Source: Citrobacter koseri
Lineage (GTDB): Bacteria; Pseudomonadota; Gammaproteobacteria; Enterobacterales; Enterobacteriaceae
Direction of reading: 5' to 3'
Assembly: GCA_900446925.1 (NCBI GenBank)
Contig: UAVY01000011.1
Location: forward strand, 1 to 64,000
DNA: 64,000 nt
Below the pieces are notes generated by a model, which made no database searches, was not told where the DNA came from, and saw only the letters and a program-made list of their open reading frames with translations. The position numbers and the translations under genes are program-made. Of the stretch, positions 22,095 to 34,981 are shown piece by piece; the stretch's first letter is position 1; each line of letters begins with the position of its first letter.

Positions 22095-24357
22095 CCTGGA
22101 TCTCCTTCGACAGCTCGACAAAGAAGGCACTGTAACCCGCCACGCGCACCACCAGCCCGGCGAAATCCTGCGGGCGCAATTGCGCTTCACGCAACGTATC
22201 CGCATTCAACACGTTAAACTGAATATGCTGTAGCTTAAGCTGGGTAAAGGCGCGCAGAAAATCCGCCAGTTTGCGCAAGCCGGCCTCACCTTCCAGCGTC
22301 GCGGGCGTAAACTTCACGTTGAGCAGCGTACCGTTAGAAAGCAGCGTGTTATCCAGTTTACTTACTGATTTCAGCACCGCCGTCGGCCCCTGCATATCCT
22401 GGCCGAGCATTGGCGACAACCCACCGTCTGCCAGCTGTTCCCCGGCAAAACGGCCATCCGGCGTCGCCCCCACCACTGAACCCAGCGGCACATGCGCGGA
22501 GACGGTGTATGAACCCGGTGTAAATTGCCCACCGCGCGGGTTCTGGTATTTCTCCACCTCTTTACAGTAATGGCGCAGCAGTTCAGCGCTGATGTTATCC
22601 ACATCATCAATATCATTACCGTATTTCTCGAAGCGGTTAATCAGCCGGGCACGGATTCGCTCACCTTCCGGCGTCGCAAAGTTCGCCTTTAACACCGCCA
22701 GCAGTTCATCGAAACGTAAACGTTGCTGATCAAATACCAGCCCTTTTAACGCGTGCAGGGAGTCGCTCAGATTAGCAATGCCAATCCCCTGTACGCCAGA
22801 GAAGTTATAACGCGCGCCGCCATCGGTAATATCACGGCCTTTATCCAGGCAGTCGCTGATAAACGAGGAAAGCAGCGGCACCGGTGCCCAGTCACGGTGG
22901 CCGATATCGCAAATATTACTGCCTTCCACCATCAGCGTAATGTAATGGCTGATTTTGGCGCGAATATGCGCCAACAGATCTTCGTACGTCAGCGCGTGGT
23001 TTCCTTCATTCTCATACAGGCTGATTTCCATCACTTTCAGCAGGTTGAACATGGCGATGTCATGCAGGCCGTAGGTTCTGCCCGGAATCGACAGCTCCAC
23101 ACACCCCACTACCGCGTAATCACGGGCGTCCTCCAGCGAAACACCCCGGTTCAGGAACGCAGGCACAACCACTTCATCATTAAAGATCTGCGGAATACCG
23201 GTGCCGAGGCGAATCGTCTCCGCTGTTTTCATCAGGAAGGGCGTGTCAATCAGCGCATTGGTACGCACGCCAAGGTTCGGCTGCGGCAACTGCACATTCT
23301 GGTACGCGTCAAGACAGAGAAAAGAGAGCACGTTCACCGCACTGCGTCCGTTCTCCGTCAATCCCCCAAGCAATGCAGTGTAACCGGTCGGGAATCCGGC
23401 AAAATAGCGTGCGCTGCTGGTCGAACGTAACAGCACGATGTCGTTACATTTTACCCACAGCGATTCGAGGAGTTCTTTTAAAAATGCCGGGTCTTCGCCC
23501 TGGCTCAGCGATGCCTGATAAAACGGCAGCATATACTGGTCAAAACGCCCCAGCGAGAGCGAGCTGGCGTTAGACTCATATTGCAGAATGATGTTCATGT
23601 ACCAGAACAGCTGGCACGCTTGCCAGAAGGTTTGCGGCTTGTACTGCATGTTATGTCGGGAGTTCGCGGCAATGGTGAGCAACTCCTGACGCCGACGCGC
23701 ATCCAGGCAGCTTTCCGCCATTTTCTCCGCCAGCATCGCGTAACGCAGAATGTGGCCTTGCGAAGCCTCCAGCAGAAGCAACGCCGCCTGGTAAAAGTGA
23801 TTGTCCGGCTGCTGCTGGCAGTGTTGCCGCACTTGCGCCACCAGTTCGCCCAGACCGTGATTCAACAGCCGCGGGTAATCAATAATAATGTGCCCCTGCC
23901 CTTTATCCGTCTGGTTAACGCTAAAAATCTGCGTGCTGACGGCGGCTTTCACGTCATCGGTCATCTGGCCGTTGATGAAATCCTTCATCGACCGTTTTTC
24001 CCAGTACGGGAACAGCACCTCGCGGTAGAGGCGCTTATCGTCCTCGCTGATGTCAAAACGGTCCTGCGGACGCGTCGGGAACTGTTCTAACTCGTTAAGT
24101 AACCAGTACGGGTCCATTTCCGGCGACATAATCCCCGCCCGCGGTTTCACCGTGCGGTTCCCGGCAATCAACTCCTCATCACGAATCGAAATTTCAACAT
24201 GCTCAAGGATATACGCCGTCGCTTTAGCACGACGCAATATGACCGGCTCTCCCTCTGTCTGCTGATAGCTGGCGGTATACAGCTGCGCGCGCTCAAGCGA
24301 AATTTCACGGTTATTCTGGAAAAGTGCGGCTTTAAGGCGCTGGGTACGATTCGTCAT
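22060..24357 (-). CDS. pflD: Glycyl-radical enzyme PflD (formate acetyltransferase-like)
   Basis: Intact 765-residue glycyl-radical enzyme; substrate unknown. The C-terminal radical motif RVAGYSAFFVELS (glycine near residue 742) and the active-site cysteine in VVGCVELSIPGR (near residue 417) are both present. True pyruvate formate-lyase has two adjacent cysteines there. Here there is one Cys followed by Val-Glu, the Cys-x-Glu pattern of the dehydratase/lyase branch (glycerol dehydratase, CutC). The formate acetyltransferase name is therefore doubtful. Its activase pflC overlaps it downstream, and frwB and frwC lie upstream. Confidence 0.95.
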   Translation of the reverse strand: MTNRTQRLKAALFQNNREISLERAQLYTASYQQTEGEPVILRRAKATAYILEHVEISIRDEELIAGNRTVKPRAGIMSPEMDPYWLLNELEQFPTRPQDRFDISEDDKRLYREVLFPYWEKRSMKDFINGQMTDDVKAAVSTQIFSVNQTDKGQGHIIIDYPRLLNHGLGELVAQVRQHCQQQPDNHFYQAALLLLEASQGHILRYAMLAEKMAESCLDARRRQELLTIAANSRHNMQYKPQTFWQACQLFWYMNIILQYESNASSLSLGRFDQYMLPFYQASLSQGEDPAFLKELLESLWVKCNDIVLLRSTSSARYFAGFPTGYTALLGGLTENGRSAVNVLSFLCLDAYQNVQLPQPNLGVRTNALIDTPFLMKTAETIRLGTGIPQIFNDEVVVPAFLNRGVSLEDARDYAVVGCVELSIPGRTYGLHDIAMFNLLKVMEISLYENEGNHALTYEDLLAHIRAKISHYITLMVEGSNICDIGHRDWAPVPLLSSFISDCLDKGRDITDGGARYNFSGVQGIGIANLSDSLHALKGLVFDQQRLRFDELLAVLKANFATPEGERIRARLINRFEKYGNDIDDVDNISAELLRHYCKEVEKYQNPRGGQFTPGSYTVSAHVPLGSVVGATPDGRFAGEQLADGGLSPMLGQDMQGPTAVLKSVSKLDNTLLSNGTLLNVKFTPATLEGEAGLRKLADFLRAFTQLKLQHIQFNVLNADTLREAQLRPQDFAGLVVRVAGYSAFFVELSKEIQDDIIRRTAHQL

Positions 24358-24367
24358 GAGGAACTCC

Positions 24368-24466
24368 TGTAGGCAAGCTTGTTGCCGGATGGCGGCGTGA
24401 GCGCCTTATCCGGCCTACGGGGATTAACATCGTAGGCCGGATAAGCTTGCGCCATCGGGCATTCTA
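24368..24466. repeat. BIME between frwB and pflD
   Basis: Two REP units in opposite orientation, ttgccggatggcggcgtgagcgccttatccggcctac and cgtaggccggataagcttgcgccatcgggca, separate the PTS genes from the radical-enzyme genes within the same-strand cluster. Confidence 0.85.
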
Positions 24467-24469
24467 ACG

Positions 24470-24790
24470 TTAAGCAATTTGCGAAAGATGCGCGTCAATT
24501 TTGTTCATAATGGCATCGGCGCGTTTTACCGCATCGCTGATGTTGACGCGGACAATGGTTTTACCCGCAAAGCGTTCCTCAAACTTGATGCCGATATCTT
24601 TGGTCAGAATCACCATATCCGCATCCGCCACATCCGCCGCAGTCAGTTCGTTTTCCAGACCAATCGAGCCCTGGGTCTCGACTTTGACTTCCCAGCCTTT
24701 CGCTTTGGCCGCGCTTTCCAGCGCTTCGGCCGCCATATAGGTGTGTGCGACACCAGAAGGACATGCTGTTACTGCGATAATCTTCGTCAT
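24470..24790 (-). CDS. frwB: Fructose-like PTS EIIB component FrwB
   Basis: Intact 106-residue EIIB of the fructose PTS family. The phosphocysteine is in VTACPSGVAHTYMAAEAL near residue 9. It lies 14 bp downstream of frwC, forming an EIIC-EIIB pair, and is paralogous to frwD in the same cluster. Confidence 0.93.
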   Translation of the reverse strand: MTKIIAVTACPSGVAHTYMAAEALESAAKAKGWEVKVETQGSIGLENELTAADVADADMVILTKDIGIKFEERFAGKTIVRVNISDAVKRADAIMNKIDAHLSQIA

Positions 24791-24804
24791 GGCTCATTCC
24801 TCAC

Positions 24805-25884
24805 TTAATTCATCTCAAACTCTAAATCCAGGTCGTCTTCTTTCTCATCAACCTGAGACACTTTCTTACGCGCCAGACTTTTCAGCACGTTAACGCAGAT
24901 TGCCGTCACTACCGCCCCGACAGCGACTGCCGCGATATAACCCAGTTTCCCTTCCACAACCGGCAGAACAATCAGCCCGCCCCAGCCGGCATAACACTGC
25001 GCGCCAAACAGCGCAGCCGTTACCGCACCACAGGCAGAGCCAACCATAATGGACGGGATCACGCGCAGCGGATCGGCGGCGGCGAAAGGAATCGCGCCTT
25101 CCGTGACCCCAACGCAGCCCATTACCAGCGCGGCTTTACCGGCTTCACGTTCTTCAGAAGAGAAATTTTTACGACCAACCAGCGTTGCCAGGCCCAGACC
25201 CAGCGGCGGAACGCAGATACCCACCGCAGCAATCGCCACCACGCTGTATACGCCCTGCGCCACGCAAATCAGCATGAAGGCGTAGGCCACTTTATTAATC
25301 GGGCCGCCCATATCGAAGGCCAGCATCAGCCCCATGATGACCGCCAGCAGCACGATGCTGCCCTGCTGCATTCCTTGCAGCCATTGGGTCAGGCTGGTGG
25401 TTAACGCGCCAACCGGTTCGCCCAGCCCCCACATCATGATGCCTGCGGTAATGAAGGTGCCGACGATAGGGATAACGAAGATAGGCATCACCGAGCGCAA
25501 TACCTTATGCACCGGGATTTTCTTCAGATAATGCACGACGATACCGCCGATAATCCCGGCGATGAGCGCGCCAAAGAACCCGGCGCCAAAGCTGTTGCCC
25601 ACCCAGGCGCCGATCGCGCAAGGCGCCAGCGCGGAACGTTCAGCAATGGAGTAACCGATATAGGCGGCGAGAAAAGGCACCATCAGCGTCAGCCCTGCGA
25701 CGCCAATATCAAAAAGCTTCTTGAGATTAGGATCGGTCGCGGCATCGGGAACAGCGCCTTTGCCATACAGCATGACGGAAACCGCCAGCAAGATCCCACC
25801 CGCTACGACGAAGGGGATCATATGCGAAACACCGGTCATCAGATGTTGACGGGTGTTTTTCAGGATCTGCACCAACTCTTTCAT
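24805..25884 (-). CDS. frwC: Fructose-like PTS permease EIIC FrwC
   Basis: Membrane EIIC subunit of a fructose-family sugar transporter; the sugar is unknown. The 359-residue ORF is intact, with about ten hydrophobic segments and typical EIIC motifs such as AFDMGGPINKVAYAF and VTEGAIPFAAADP. The start at MKELVQILKN (25884) is preferred over an upstream in-frame ATG because it matches E. coli. It is the first gene of the minus-strand frwC-frwB-pflD-pflC-frwD series and is divergent from ptsA. Confidence 0.94.
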   Translation of the reverse strand: MKELVQILKNTRQHLMTGVSHMIPFVVAGGILLAVSVMLYGKGAVPDAATDPNLKKLFDIGVAGLTLMVPFLAAYIGYSIAERSALAPCAIGAWVGNSFGAGFFGALIAGIIGGIVVHYLKKIPVHKVLRSVMPIFVIPIVGTFITAGIMMWGLGEPVGALTTSLTQWLQGMQQGSIVLLAVIMGLMLAFDMGGPINKVAYAFMLICVAQGVYSVVAIAAVGICVPPLGLGLATLVGRKNFSSEEREAGKAALVMGCVGVTEGAIPFAAADPLRVIPSIMVGSACGAVTAALFGAQCYAGWGGLIVLPVVEGKLGYIAAVAVGAVVTAICVNVLKSLARKKVSQVDEKEDDLDLEFEMN

Positions 25885-26192
25885 AAGTCGCTCCCGGGCC
25901 ACTTCAGGCCCCTATCCATAACGTTGTTGTGGCAAACAATAGGCAATCCAACGCGGCGCAGACAGTGGATAAAAAGGCCATTTACTGGATTTTTGTAATA
26001 TCAGTACAAAAATGCGATCCGCCTCATAACTTATCAAACCTCAGAAATAAGATGCCGTATTCCGACTTGTGAAGTGTCTCGCAATTTGACGTGTATGTTA
26101 CATTTGTCCAGCGTTTGGCAGTTTTGTCACATGGCACTATGCGGCAACGCCCTTTTATCCTGTAGCCAGAGAATCGTTATGGGAGAAAGGCA
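25885..26192. promoter_or_regulatory. Divergent promoter region of frwC and ptsA
   Basis: This 308-bp interval must hold the promoters for both arms of the cluster. An AT-rich stretch (aaatgcgatccgcctcataac, near 26010-26030) and the box-like cgtgtatgttacatttgtcc (near 26089-26108) are visible. I could not assign a specific operator. A ribosome site, gggagaaagg, precedes ptsA. Confidence 0.5.
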
Positions 26193-28697
26193 ATGGCCCT
26201 GATTGTGGAATTTACCTGTGAGCTGCCCAATGGCGTACACGCCCGCCCGGCAAGCCACGTTGAGACGCTGTGCAATACCTTTACCTCACACATTGAGTGG
26301 CATAACCTGCGCACCGACCGTAAAGGCAACGCCAAAAGCGCGCTGGCGCTGATTGGTACCGACACGCTGGCAGGCGACGCCTGTCAGTTATTGATTTCAG
26401 GTACGGACGAACAGGATGCCCACCAGCGCCTGAGCCAATGGCTGCGCGATGAATTCCCCCTTTGCGATGCGCCTCTGGCGGAGATCAAAAACAGTGAGCT
26501 GGAGCCGCTTCCGGCATCGCTGACAAACCTGAACCCGCTGTTTTTTTCGCGCCCGCGCCGTCTGCACCGGCAGCGCGGGCGGCGTTCTGACGCAGCTCTC
26601 CTCGCTGGATCTCAATACGCTCGGCGAACTTCCTGCTGCCAGTGGATATAGAGACCGAGCAATCTGCGCTGGATAACGGCTTAACGCTGCTGATAAAGAA
26701 TATTGCGTTCCGCCAGCTCGACAGCGACGGCGCCACCAGCGCTATTCTGGAAGCCCACCGTTCGCTGGCAGGCGACACCTCCCTGCGCCAACATTTGCTG
26801 GCAGGCGTTGCGCGCGGTTTAAGCTGTGCGCAGGCGATAGTCGAAAGCGCCGGGCACTTTTGTGATGAGTTTGCCCGTTCCAGCAGCCGCTATTTACAGG
26901 AACGCGCGCTGGACGTACGCGACGTCTGTTTCCAGCTCCTGCAACAAATTTATGGCGAACAGCGCTTCCCGGCGCCAGGCAAACTGACCCAACCCACCGT
27001 CTGTATGGCCGATGAACTCACCCCAAGCCAGTTCCTCGAACTGGACAAAACGTTCCTCAAAGGCTTGTTGTTAAAAAGCGGCGGTACGACTTCGCACACG
27101 GTTATTCTTGCCCGCTCATTCAACATTCCCACGCTGGTTGGCGTGGATATTGAGGCGCTAACGCCGTGGCTGCACCAGACGGTCTATATCGACGGCAACG
27201 CCGGTGCGATTGTCGTTGCGCCAGATGAACCCGTCACCCGTTACTACCAACAGGAAGCCCGCGTGCAGGACGCTTTACGCGAGCAACAGCGTATCTGGCT
27301 GACCCAACAAGCGCGCACTGCCGACGGTATCCGTATGGAAGTGGCCGCCAACATTGCGCACTCCGTCGAAGCGCAAGCGGCATTCGGCAACGGCGCGGAA
27401 GCGGTTGGTCTGTTCCGTACAGAAATGCTGTATATGGACAGAACCAGCGCACCTTGCGAGAACGAGCTGTACAACATTTTTTGCCAGGCGCTGGAGTCCG
27501 CACAGGGCCGTAGCATTATTGTGCGCACGATGGATATCGGCGGTGACAAGCCCGTTGATTATCTGAACATTCCTGCGGAAGCCAACCCGTTCCTCGGCTA
27601 TCGCGCCGTACGCATTTATGAAGAGTACGCCACGCTGTTTACCACGCAGTTGCGATCGATCCTCCGCGCTTCCGCACACGGCAGCCTGAAAATCATGATC
27701 CCGATGATCTCCTCAATGGAAGAGATCCTGTGGGTCAAAGAGAAGCTGGCGGAGGCTAAACAGCAGTTACGCAACGAGCACGTCCCGTTTGATGAGAAGA
27801 TCCCCCTCGGCATCATGCTGGAAGTGCCATCGGTGATGTTCATCATCGACCAGTGCTGTGAAGAAATTGATTTCTTCAGTATTGGCAGCAATGACCTGAC
27901 GCAATACCTGCTGGCGGTCGATCGCGACAACGCCAAAGTCACCCGTCACTACAACAGCCTGAATCCAGCCTTCCTGCGCGCGCTGGATTTCGCCGTACAG
28001 GCGGTACATCGTCAGGGGAAATGGATTGGCCTGTGCGGTGAACTCGGCGCGAAAGGGTCAGTACTGCCGCTGCTGGTCGGACTGGGCTGGACGAGATCAG
28101 CATGAGCGCGCCGTCAATTCCTGCCGCTAAAGCGCGGATGGCCCAGCTCGACAGTCGTGCCTGCCGCCAGTTGCTGAATCAGGCGATGGCCTGTCGCACC
28201 TCGCTGGAAGTGGAGCATCTGCTGGCGCAATTCCGCATGGCCCAACAGGACGCGCCGCTGGTCACCGCCCAGTGCATCACGCTTGATAGCGACTGGCGCA
28301 GCAAAGAAGAGGTGATCAAGGGGATGACCGACAACCTGCTGCTGGCAAGCCGCTGTCGCTACCCGCGCAAGCTGGAGGCCGACCTGTGGGCGCGTGAAGC
28401 CGTGTTTCTCCACCGGGTTAGGGTTTAGCTTCGCCATTCCGCACAGCAAATCTGAACACCATTGAGCAGTCCACCATCAGCGTGGCGCGTCTGAAAGCGC
28501 CGGTACGCTGGGGCGATGACGATGCGCAGTTCATCATCATGCTGACACTCAACAAACACGCCGCAGGCGACCAGCATATGCGCATTTTCTCACGCCTGGC
28601 CCGCCGCATTATGCACGAAGAATTCCGCAACGCGCTGGTCAACGCCGCATCTGCCGAGGCAATTGCCAGCCTGTTGCAACATGAACTTGAACTCTAA
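26193..28697 (+). CDS. ptsA: Multiphosphoryl transfer protein PtsA (HPr-EI-EIIA fusion), frameshifted
   Basis: A three-domain PTS protein. The N-terminal HPr-like domain has [16 protein letters not shown] with its phosphohistidine (residue 16). The central enzyme I has the phosphohistidine in [15 protein letters not shown] and [12 protein letters not shown]. The C-terminal EIIA ends LLQHELEL. Five frame changes: extra T in the T-run 26541-26547, a net +1 near 26635-26642, a missing C near 28087, and extra bases at 28405-28407 and 28459-28460. The reconstructed length of 833 residues matches E. coli. It probably supplies phosphate to FrwB/C/D independently of the general PTS. Confidence 0.92.
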
Positions 28698-28708
28698 GAG
28701 GGAGCAAA

Positions 28709-29371
28709 ATGGAACTCTATCTGGATACCGCGAACGTCGCGGAAGTCGAACGTCTGGCGCGCATCTTCCCTGTTGCTGGCGTCACTACCAACCCAAGCAT
28801 TGTGGCGGCGAGTAAAGAATCCATCTGGGATGTACTGCCTCGCCTGCAAAAAGCCATCGGCGAAGAGGGAACGCTATTTGCCCAGACGATGAGCCGCGAT
28901 GCGCAAGGAATGGTGGAAGAAGCCAAACGCCTGAGCAATGCCATTCCCGGTATTGTGGTGAAGATTCCGGTCACTGCCGAAGGTCTGGCGGCGATCAAAC
29001 AGCTCAAAAAAGAAGGTATTACGACGCTGGGAACAGCTGTCTACAGCGCAGCGCAGGGCTTGCTGGCGGCGCTGGCAGGCGCAAAATACGTCGCCCCGTA
29101 TGTCAATCGGGTTGATGCCCAGGGTGGCGACGGCATCCGTATGGTGCAGGAACTGCAAACCTTGCTGGAGATGCATGCGCCGGGCAGCATGGTACTGGCC
29201 GCCAGCTTTAAAACGCCGCGTCAGGCGCTGGATTGCTTACTCGCAGGATGCGAAGCAATCACCCTTCCTTTAGATGTAGCTCAACAAATGCTCAATACCC
29301 CTGCGGTAGAGTCAGCTATAGGGAAGTTTGAGCAAGACTGGAATAACGCATTTGGCCACATCAACCTGTGA
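28709..29371 (+). CDS. fsaB: Fructose-6-phosphate aldolase FsaB (TalC)
   Basis: Intact 220-residue transaldolase-family class I aldolase that cleaves fructose 6-phosphate to dihydroxyacetone and glyceraldehyde 3-phosphate. The Schiff-base lysine is in [13 protein letters not shown] (near residue 85). It lies 11 bp after ptsA and 12 bp before gldA, so the three form an operon. The aldolase product dihydroxyacetone is a substrate of GldA. Confidence 0.96.
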   Translation: MELYLDTANVAEVERLARIFPVAGVTTNPSIVAASKESIWDVLPRLQKAIGEEGTLFAQTMSRDAQGMVEEAKRLSNAIPGIVVKIPVTAEGLAAIKQLKKEGITTLGTAVYSAAQGLLAALAGAKYVAPYVNRVDAQGGDGIRMVQELQTLLEMHAPGSMVLAASFKTPRQALDCLLAGCEAITLPLDVAQQMLNTPAVESAIGKFEQDWNNAFGHINL

Positions 29372-29383
29372 GGGAAATAAAGT

Positions 29384-30487
29384 ATGGACCACATTATTCA
29401 ATCTCCTGGTAAATACATCCAGGGTGCAGATGTCATCACACGTCTTGGAGAATATCTCAAACCCCTGGCCGAACGCTGGCTGGTGGTCGGAGACAAGTTT
29501 GTCTTAAATTTTGCCCAGTCCGCGCTGGAGAAAAGTTTCCAGGATGCCGGACTGGCTCTGGAAATCGCGCCATTTGGCGGCGAATGTTCGCAAAATGAAA
29601 TCGATCGTCTGCGTATCGTCGCAGATAAAGCGCAGTGCGGCGCCGTTCTCGGCATCGGCGGCGGCAAAACGCTGGATACCGCGAAAGCGCTGGCCCACTT
29701 TATGGATGTCCCGGTCGCTATCGCGCCGACCATCGCCTCTACCGATGCCCCCTGTAGCGCGCTTTCCGTGATCTACACCGATGCAGGCGAGTTTGAACGC
29801 TATCTGATGCTGCCGCGTAACCCGAATATGGTGATTGTTGATACCAAAATCGTTGCGGGCGCGCCCGCGCGTCTGCTGGCTGCCGGTATCGGCGATGCGC
29901 TGGCGACCTGGTTTGAAGCGCGCGCCTGTTCACGCAGCGGCGCGACCACGATGGCGGGCGGCAAGTGTACACAGGCGGCGCTCGCGCTGGCGGAGTTGTG
30001 CTATAACACGCTGATCGAAGAGGGCGAAAAGGCCATGCTGGCGGCTGAGCAGCATGTCGTCACGCCGGCGCTGGAACGCGTGATTGAAGCCAACACTTAC
30101 CTGAGCGGCGTCGGTTTTGAAAGCGGCGGTCTGGCGGCGGCGCATGCCATACATAACGGCCTGACGGCGATTCCAGACGCGCATCACTACTATCACGGTG
30201 AGAAAGTGGCGTTCGGCACGCTGACGCAACTGGTACTGGAAAACGCGCCGGTTGAAGAGATCGAAACCGCTGCGGCGTTGTGCCATTCCGTTGGCCTGCC
30301 GATCACGCTGGCGCAACTGGATATTAAGCAGGATATTCCGGCGAAGATGCGCACGGTGGCGGAAGCCTCCTGCGCGGAAGGCGAAACCATTCACAACATG
30401 CCTGGCGGCGCCACGCCGGATCAGGTTTACGCCGCCCTGCTGGTTGCCGACCAGTACGGTCAGCGTTTCCTGCAAGAGTGGGAATAA
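29384..30487 (+). CDS. gldA: Glycerol dehydrogenase GldA
   Basis: Zinc-dependent NAD+ enzyme of the iron-alcohol-dehydrogenase family that interconverts glycerol and dihydroxyacetone. The 367-residue ORF is intact. NAD-binding [26 protein letters not shown] with a metal-site aspartate, and [25 protein letters not shown] split over two metal-site histidines are visible. It is the last gene of ptsA-fsaB-gldA and is followed by a strong terminator. Confidence 0.97.
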   Translation: MDHIIQSPGKYIQGADVITRLGEYLKPLAERWLVVGDKFVLNFAQSALEKSFQDAGLALEIAPFGGECSQNEIDRLRIVADKAQCGAVLGIGGGKTLDTAKALAHFMDVPVAIAPTIASTDAPCSALSVIYTDAGEFERYLMLPRNPNMVIVDTKIVAGAPARLLAAGIGDALATWFEARACSRSGATTMAGGKCTQAALALAELCYNTLIEEGEKAMLAAEQHVVTPALERVIEANTYLSGVGFESGGLAAAHAIHNGLTAIPDAHHYYHGEKVAFGTLTQLVLENAPVEEIETAAALCHSVGLPITLAQLDIKQDIPAKMRTVAEASCAEGETIHNMPGGATPDQVYAALLVADQYGQRFLQEWE

Positions 30488-30501
30488 CGGTCAGGAGAGA
30501 C

Positions 30502-30533
30502 AAAAAGCCCGCAGATCGTGCGGGCTTTTTTTA
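30502..30533 (+). terminator. Rho-independent terminator after gldA
   Basis: Stem aagcccgcagatcgtgcgggctt followed by a seven-T run, 15 bp after the gldA stop. Confidence 0.93.
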
Positions 30534-30534
30534 T

Positions 30535-30570
30535 TTGCCGGATGGCGCTGACGCTCATCCGGCCTACACA
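30535..30570. repeat. REP element between gldA and katG
   Basis: A single REP, ttgccggatggcgctgacgctcatccggcctaca, lies between convergent gldA and katG. Confidence 0.8.
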
Positions 30571-30585
30571 TTTGACTGAGATGGC

Positions 30586-32765
<2,180 letters not shown>

Positions 32766-32896
32766 CTATATGCTCCCTCTACAGTGTTATCGTTACGATA
32801 TACATCACCAACGATAAGATATAGTTGAAATAACCCACAGATTCGATAGCTAATATCTTTTAAATTTATGTATCAGGCGTCAGATCAAAATGTGCA
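32766..32896 (-). promoter_or_regulatory. katG promoter region with probable OxyR site
   Basis: The interval between katG and the metF terminator contains OxyR-like half-sites, including gattcgatagctaatatc near 32841-32858. Control by OxyR is known for katG in enterics. The exact site here is inference. Confidence 0.5.
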
Positions 32897-32897
32897 T

Positions 32898-32921
32898 AAA
32901 AAAGCCCTCCGAAGAGGGCTA
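32898..32921 (-). terminator. metF terminator
   Basis: Hairpin agccctcttcggagggct on the minus strand followed by a T-rich run, immediately after the metF stop. Confidence 0.88.
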
Positions 32922-32927
32922 ATCATG

Positions 32928-33822
<895 letters not shown>

Positions 33823-33860
33823 TTACCTCATCAATCGCATGTCATTATATGTTGTGTTGT

Positions 33861-33892
33861 GAACATCTATCCGTTTAGACGTCTGGATGTAA
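33861..33892. promoter_or_regulatory. MetJ operator (Met boxes) upstream of metF
   Basis: Tandem 8-mers resembling the Met box AGACGTCT: gaacatct, tatccgtt, a perfect agacgtct at 33877-33884, then ggatgtaa. This predicts repression of metF by MetJ with S-adenosylmethionine. Confidence 0.82.
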
Positions 33893-33894
33893 AA

Positions 33895-33990
33895 ATGACC
33901 GAAAAGTGGGATGCCGTCAACAGAAAAATCACTGTTAAAGGTGAGGAATACTCAGACAACGTGAAAAAAATTCAAATCAGTCCGAAATAA
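33895..33990 (+). CDS. Possible 31-residue small ORF (unrecognised)
   Basis: Starts MTEKWDAVNRKITVKG and ends KKIQISPK. It lies between the metF operator and the LysR gene, opposite in strand to both, and overlaps the LysR 3' end by 19 bp. It is lysine-rich and hydrophilic with no signal peptide. There is no good ribosome site, only ggatgt upstream. It may be a chance ORF. Confidence 0.2.
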   Translation: MTEKWDAVNRKITVKGEEYSDNVKKIQISPK

Positions 33991-34890
33991 TGAAGGATTG
34001 CATCGCAAGCGTATTTAACCCACCGCAACCGTACAGCGTTCTCAGGCAGCATCACCAGCCCGGCACGAATACGTAATTCAGTGTCGCTAAGTACGCGGAA
34101 TATCACGCCCTGGCGCTGAATAGCGGCAAACGAGCCCGGGAGCAAAACTCAGGCCATCACCGTGGGCGATTCGCGCGAGCAGCACATCATGTTCCAGCGG
34201 TTCTTCAAGGCAGGAGGGGGCGTAACCAGCGCGACGGAAAATGTGCCGGGTGTAGTCAAAAAAAGGCCGTATTACGTTCCCGTTTGAACCAGAACAGCGG
34301 GCGGTGGTTAAGCGCAGCTAAGGAGAGCGACGTCAGGCTCGCTTCCGGCCAGACGGAGGGTAATGCGGCAATCAACGGTTCTTGCCAGTCGAGCGGCGTG
34401 ACGGTTAACCCTGTGGCCTCAAGCGGCAGCGCCACCAGCGCCGCATCCAGTTTCCCCCGACGTACCTGGCGTACCAGTTCAGGCGAACCATGACGCACAA
34501 TATGCAGCCTCTCCACACGCGTATTCAGCTGCGCCTCCAGGGGGGCAAAAATCCCCTGCTCAAACGCGGTGCTCAGCCCCTAAACGCAGCGATTGCGCGC
34601 CGGTTTGCGCCAGTTGATTTCAGCGCAGCATACGTTTTGTCCTGCTGCGCCAGTAGCGGGCGGACGATTTCCAGCGCGCGCAGACCCTCATCCGTCAGCG
34701 TGAGTCCACGAGTATGACGGACAAAAAGCGTCACCCCCAGGCGTTCTTCAAGCTGGCGAATATGGCGGCTCAGCGGCGGTTGCGACATAAACAGTCGCTG
34801 TGCCGCGCGGCTCATATTGTTCTCTTCCGCCACCACGGCAAAGTAGCGTAGCAGGCGGATATCCAGAGAGTGCAGAGGGGATGTTGTCAT
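33972..34890 (-). CDS. LysR-family transcriptional regulator, frameshifted
   Basis: The N-terminal helix-turn-helix (NNMSRAAQRLFMSQPPLSRH) and LysR effector domain are clear, but the ligand is unknown. Four extra bases break it: TTT at 34618-34620, CCCC at 34577-34580, A-run 34258-34264, and CCC at 34135-34137 (plus strand). Repair reads ...TGAQSLRLGLSTAFEQG and gives 304 residues ending ILHYFGLI. It is divergent from a carboxymuconolactone-decarboxylase-like gene 91 bp away, the usual layout for a LysR regulator and its target. From memory, this pair is absent from E. coli K-12, where metF and metL are adjacent. Confidence 0.85.
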
Positions 34891-34981
34891 ACCGAAAAGG
34901 TATCACGGAAACGGTATTATCCAAATCATTCCGCGCCCCCTATCCTCACGCCACAGACTCCAGACAAACGAGGAATACACT

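Noticed and set aside
24368..24466. Mobile element or CRISPR from repeated gccggat/atccggc motifs
   Set aside because: These are REP/BIME palindromes found at many operon ends in this window. No transposase or spacer pattern accompanies them.
24470..24790. Programmed frameshifting as the cause of the frame breaks
   Set aside because: The breaks occur in dozens of unrelated genes in both directions, without slippery heptamers or downstream structures, and also in tRNA and rRNA. The intact frwB shows no such signal.
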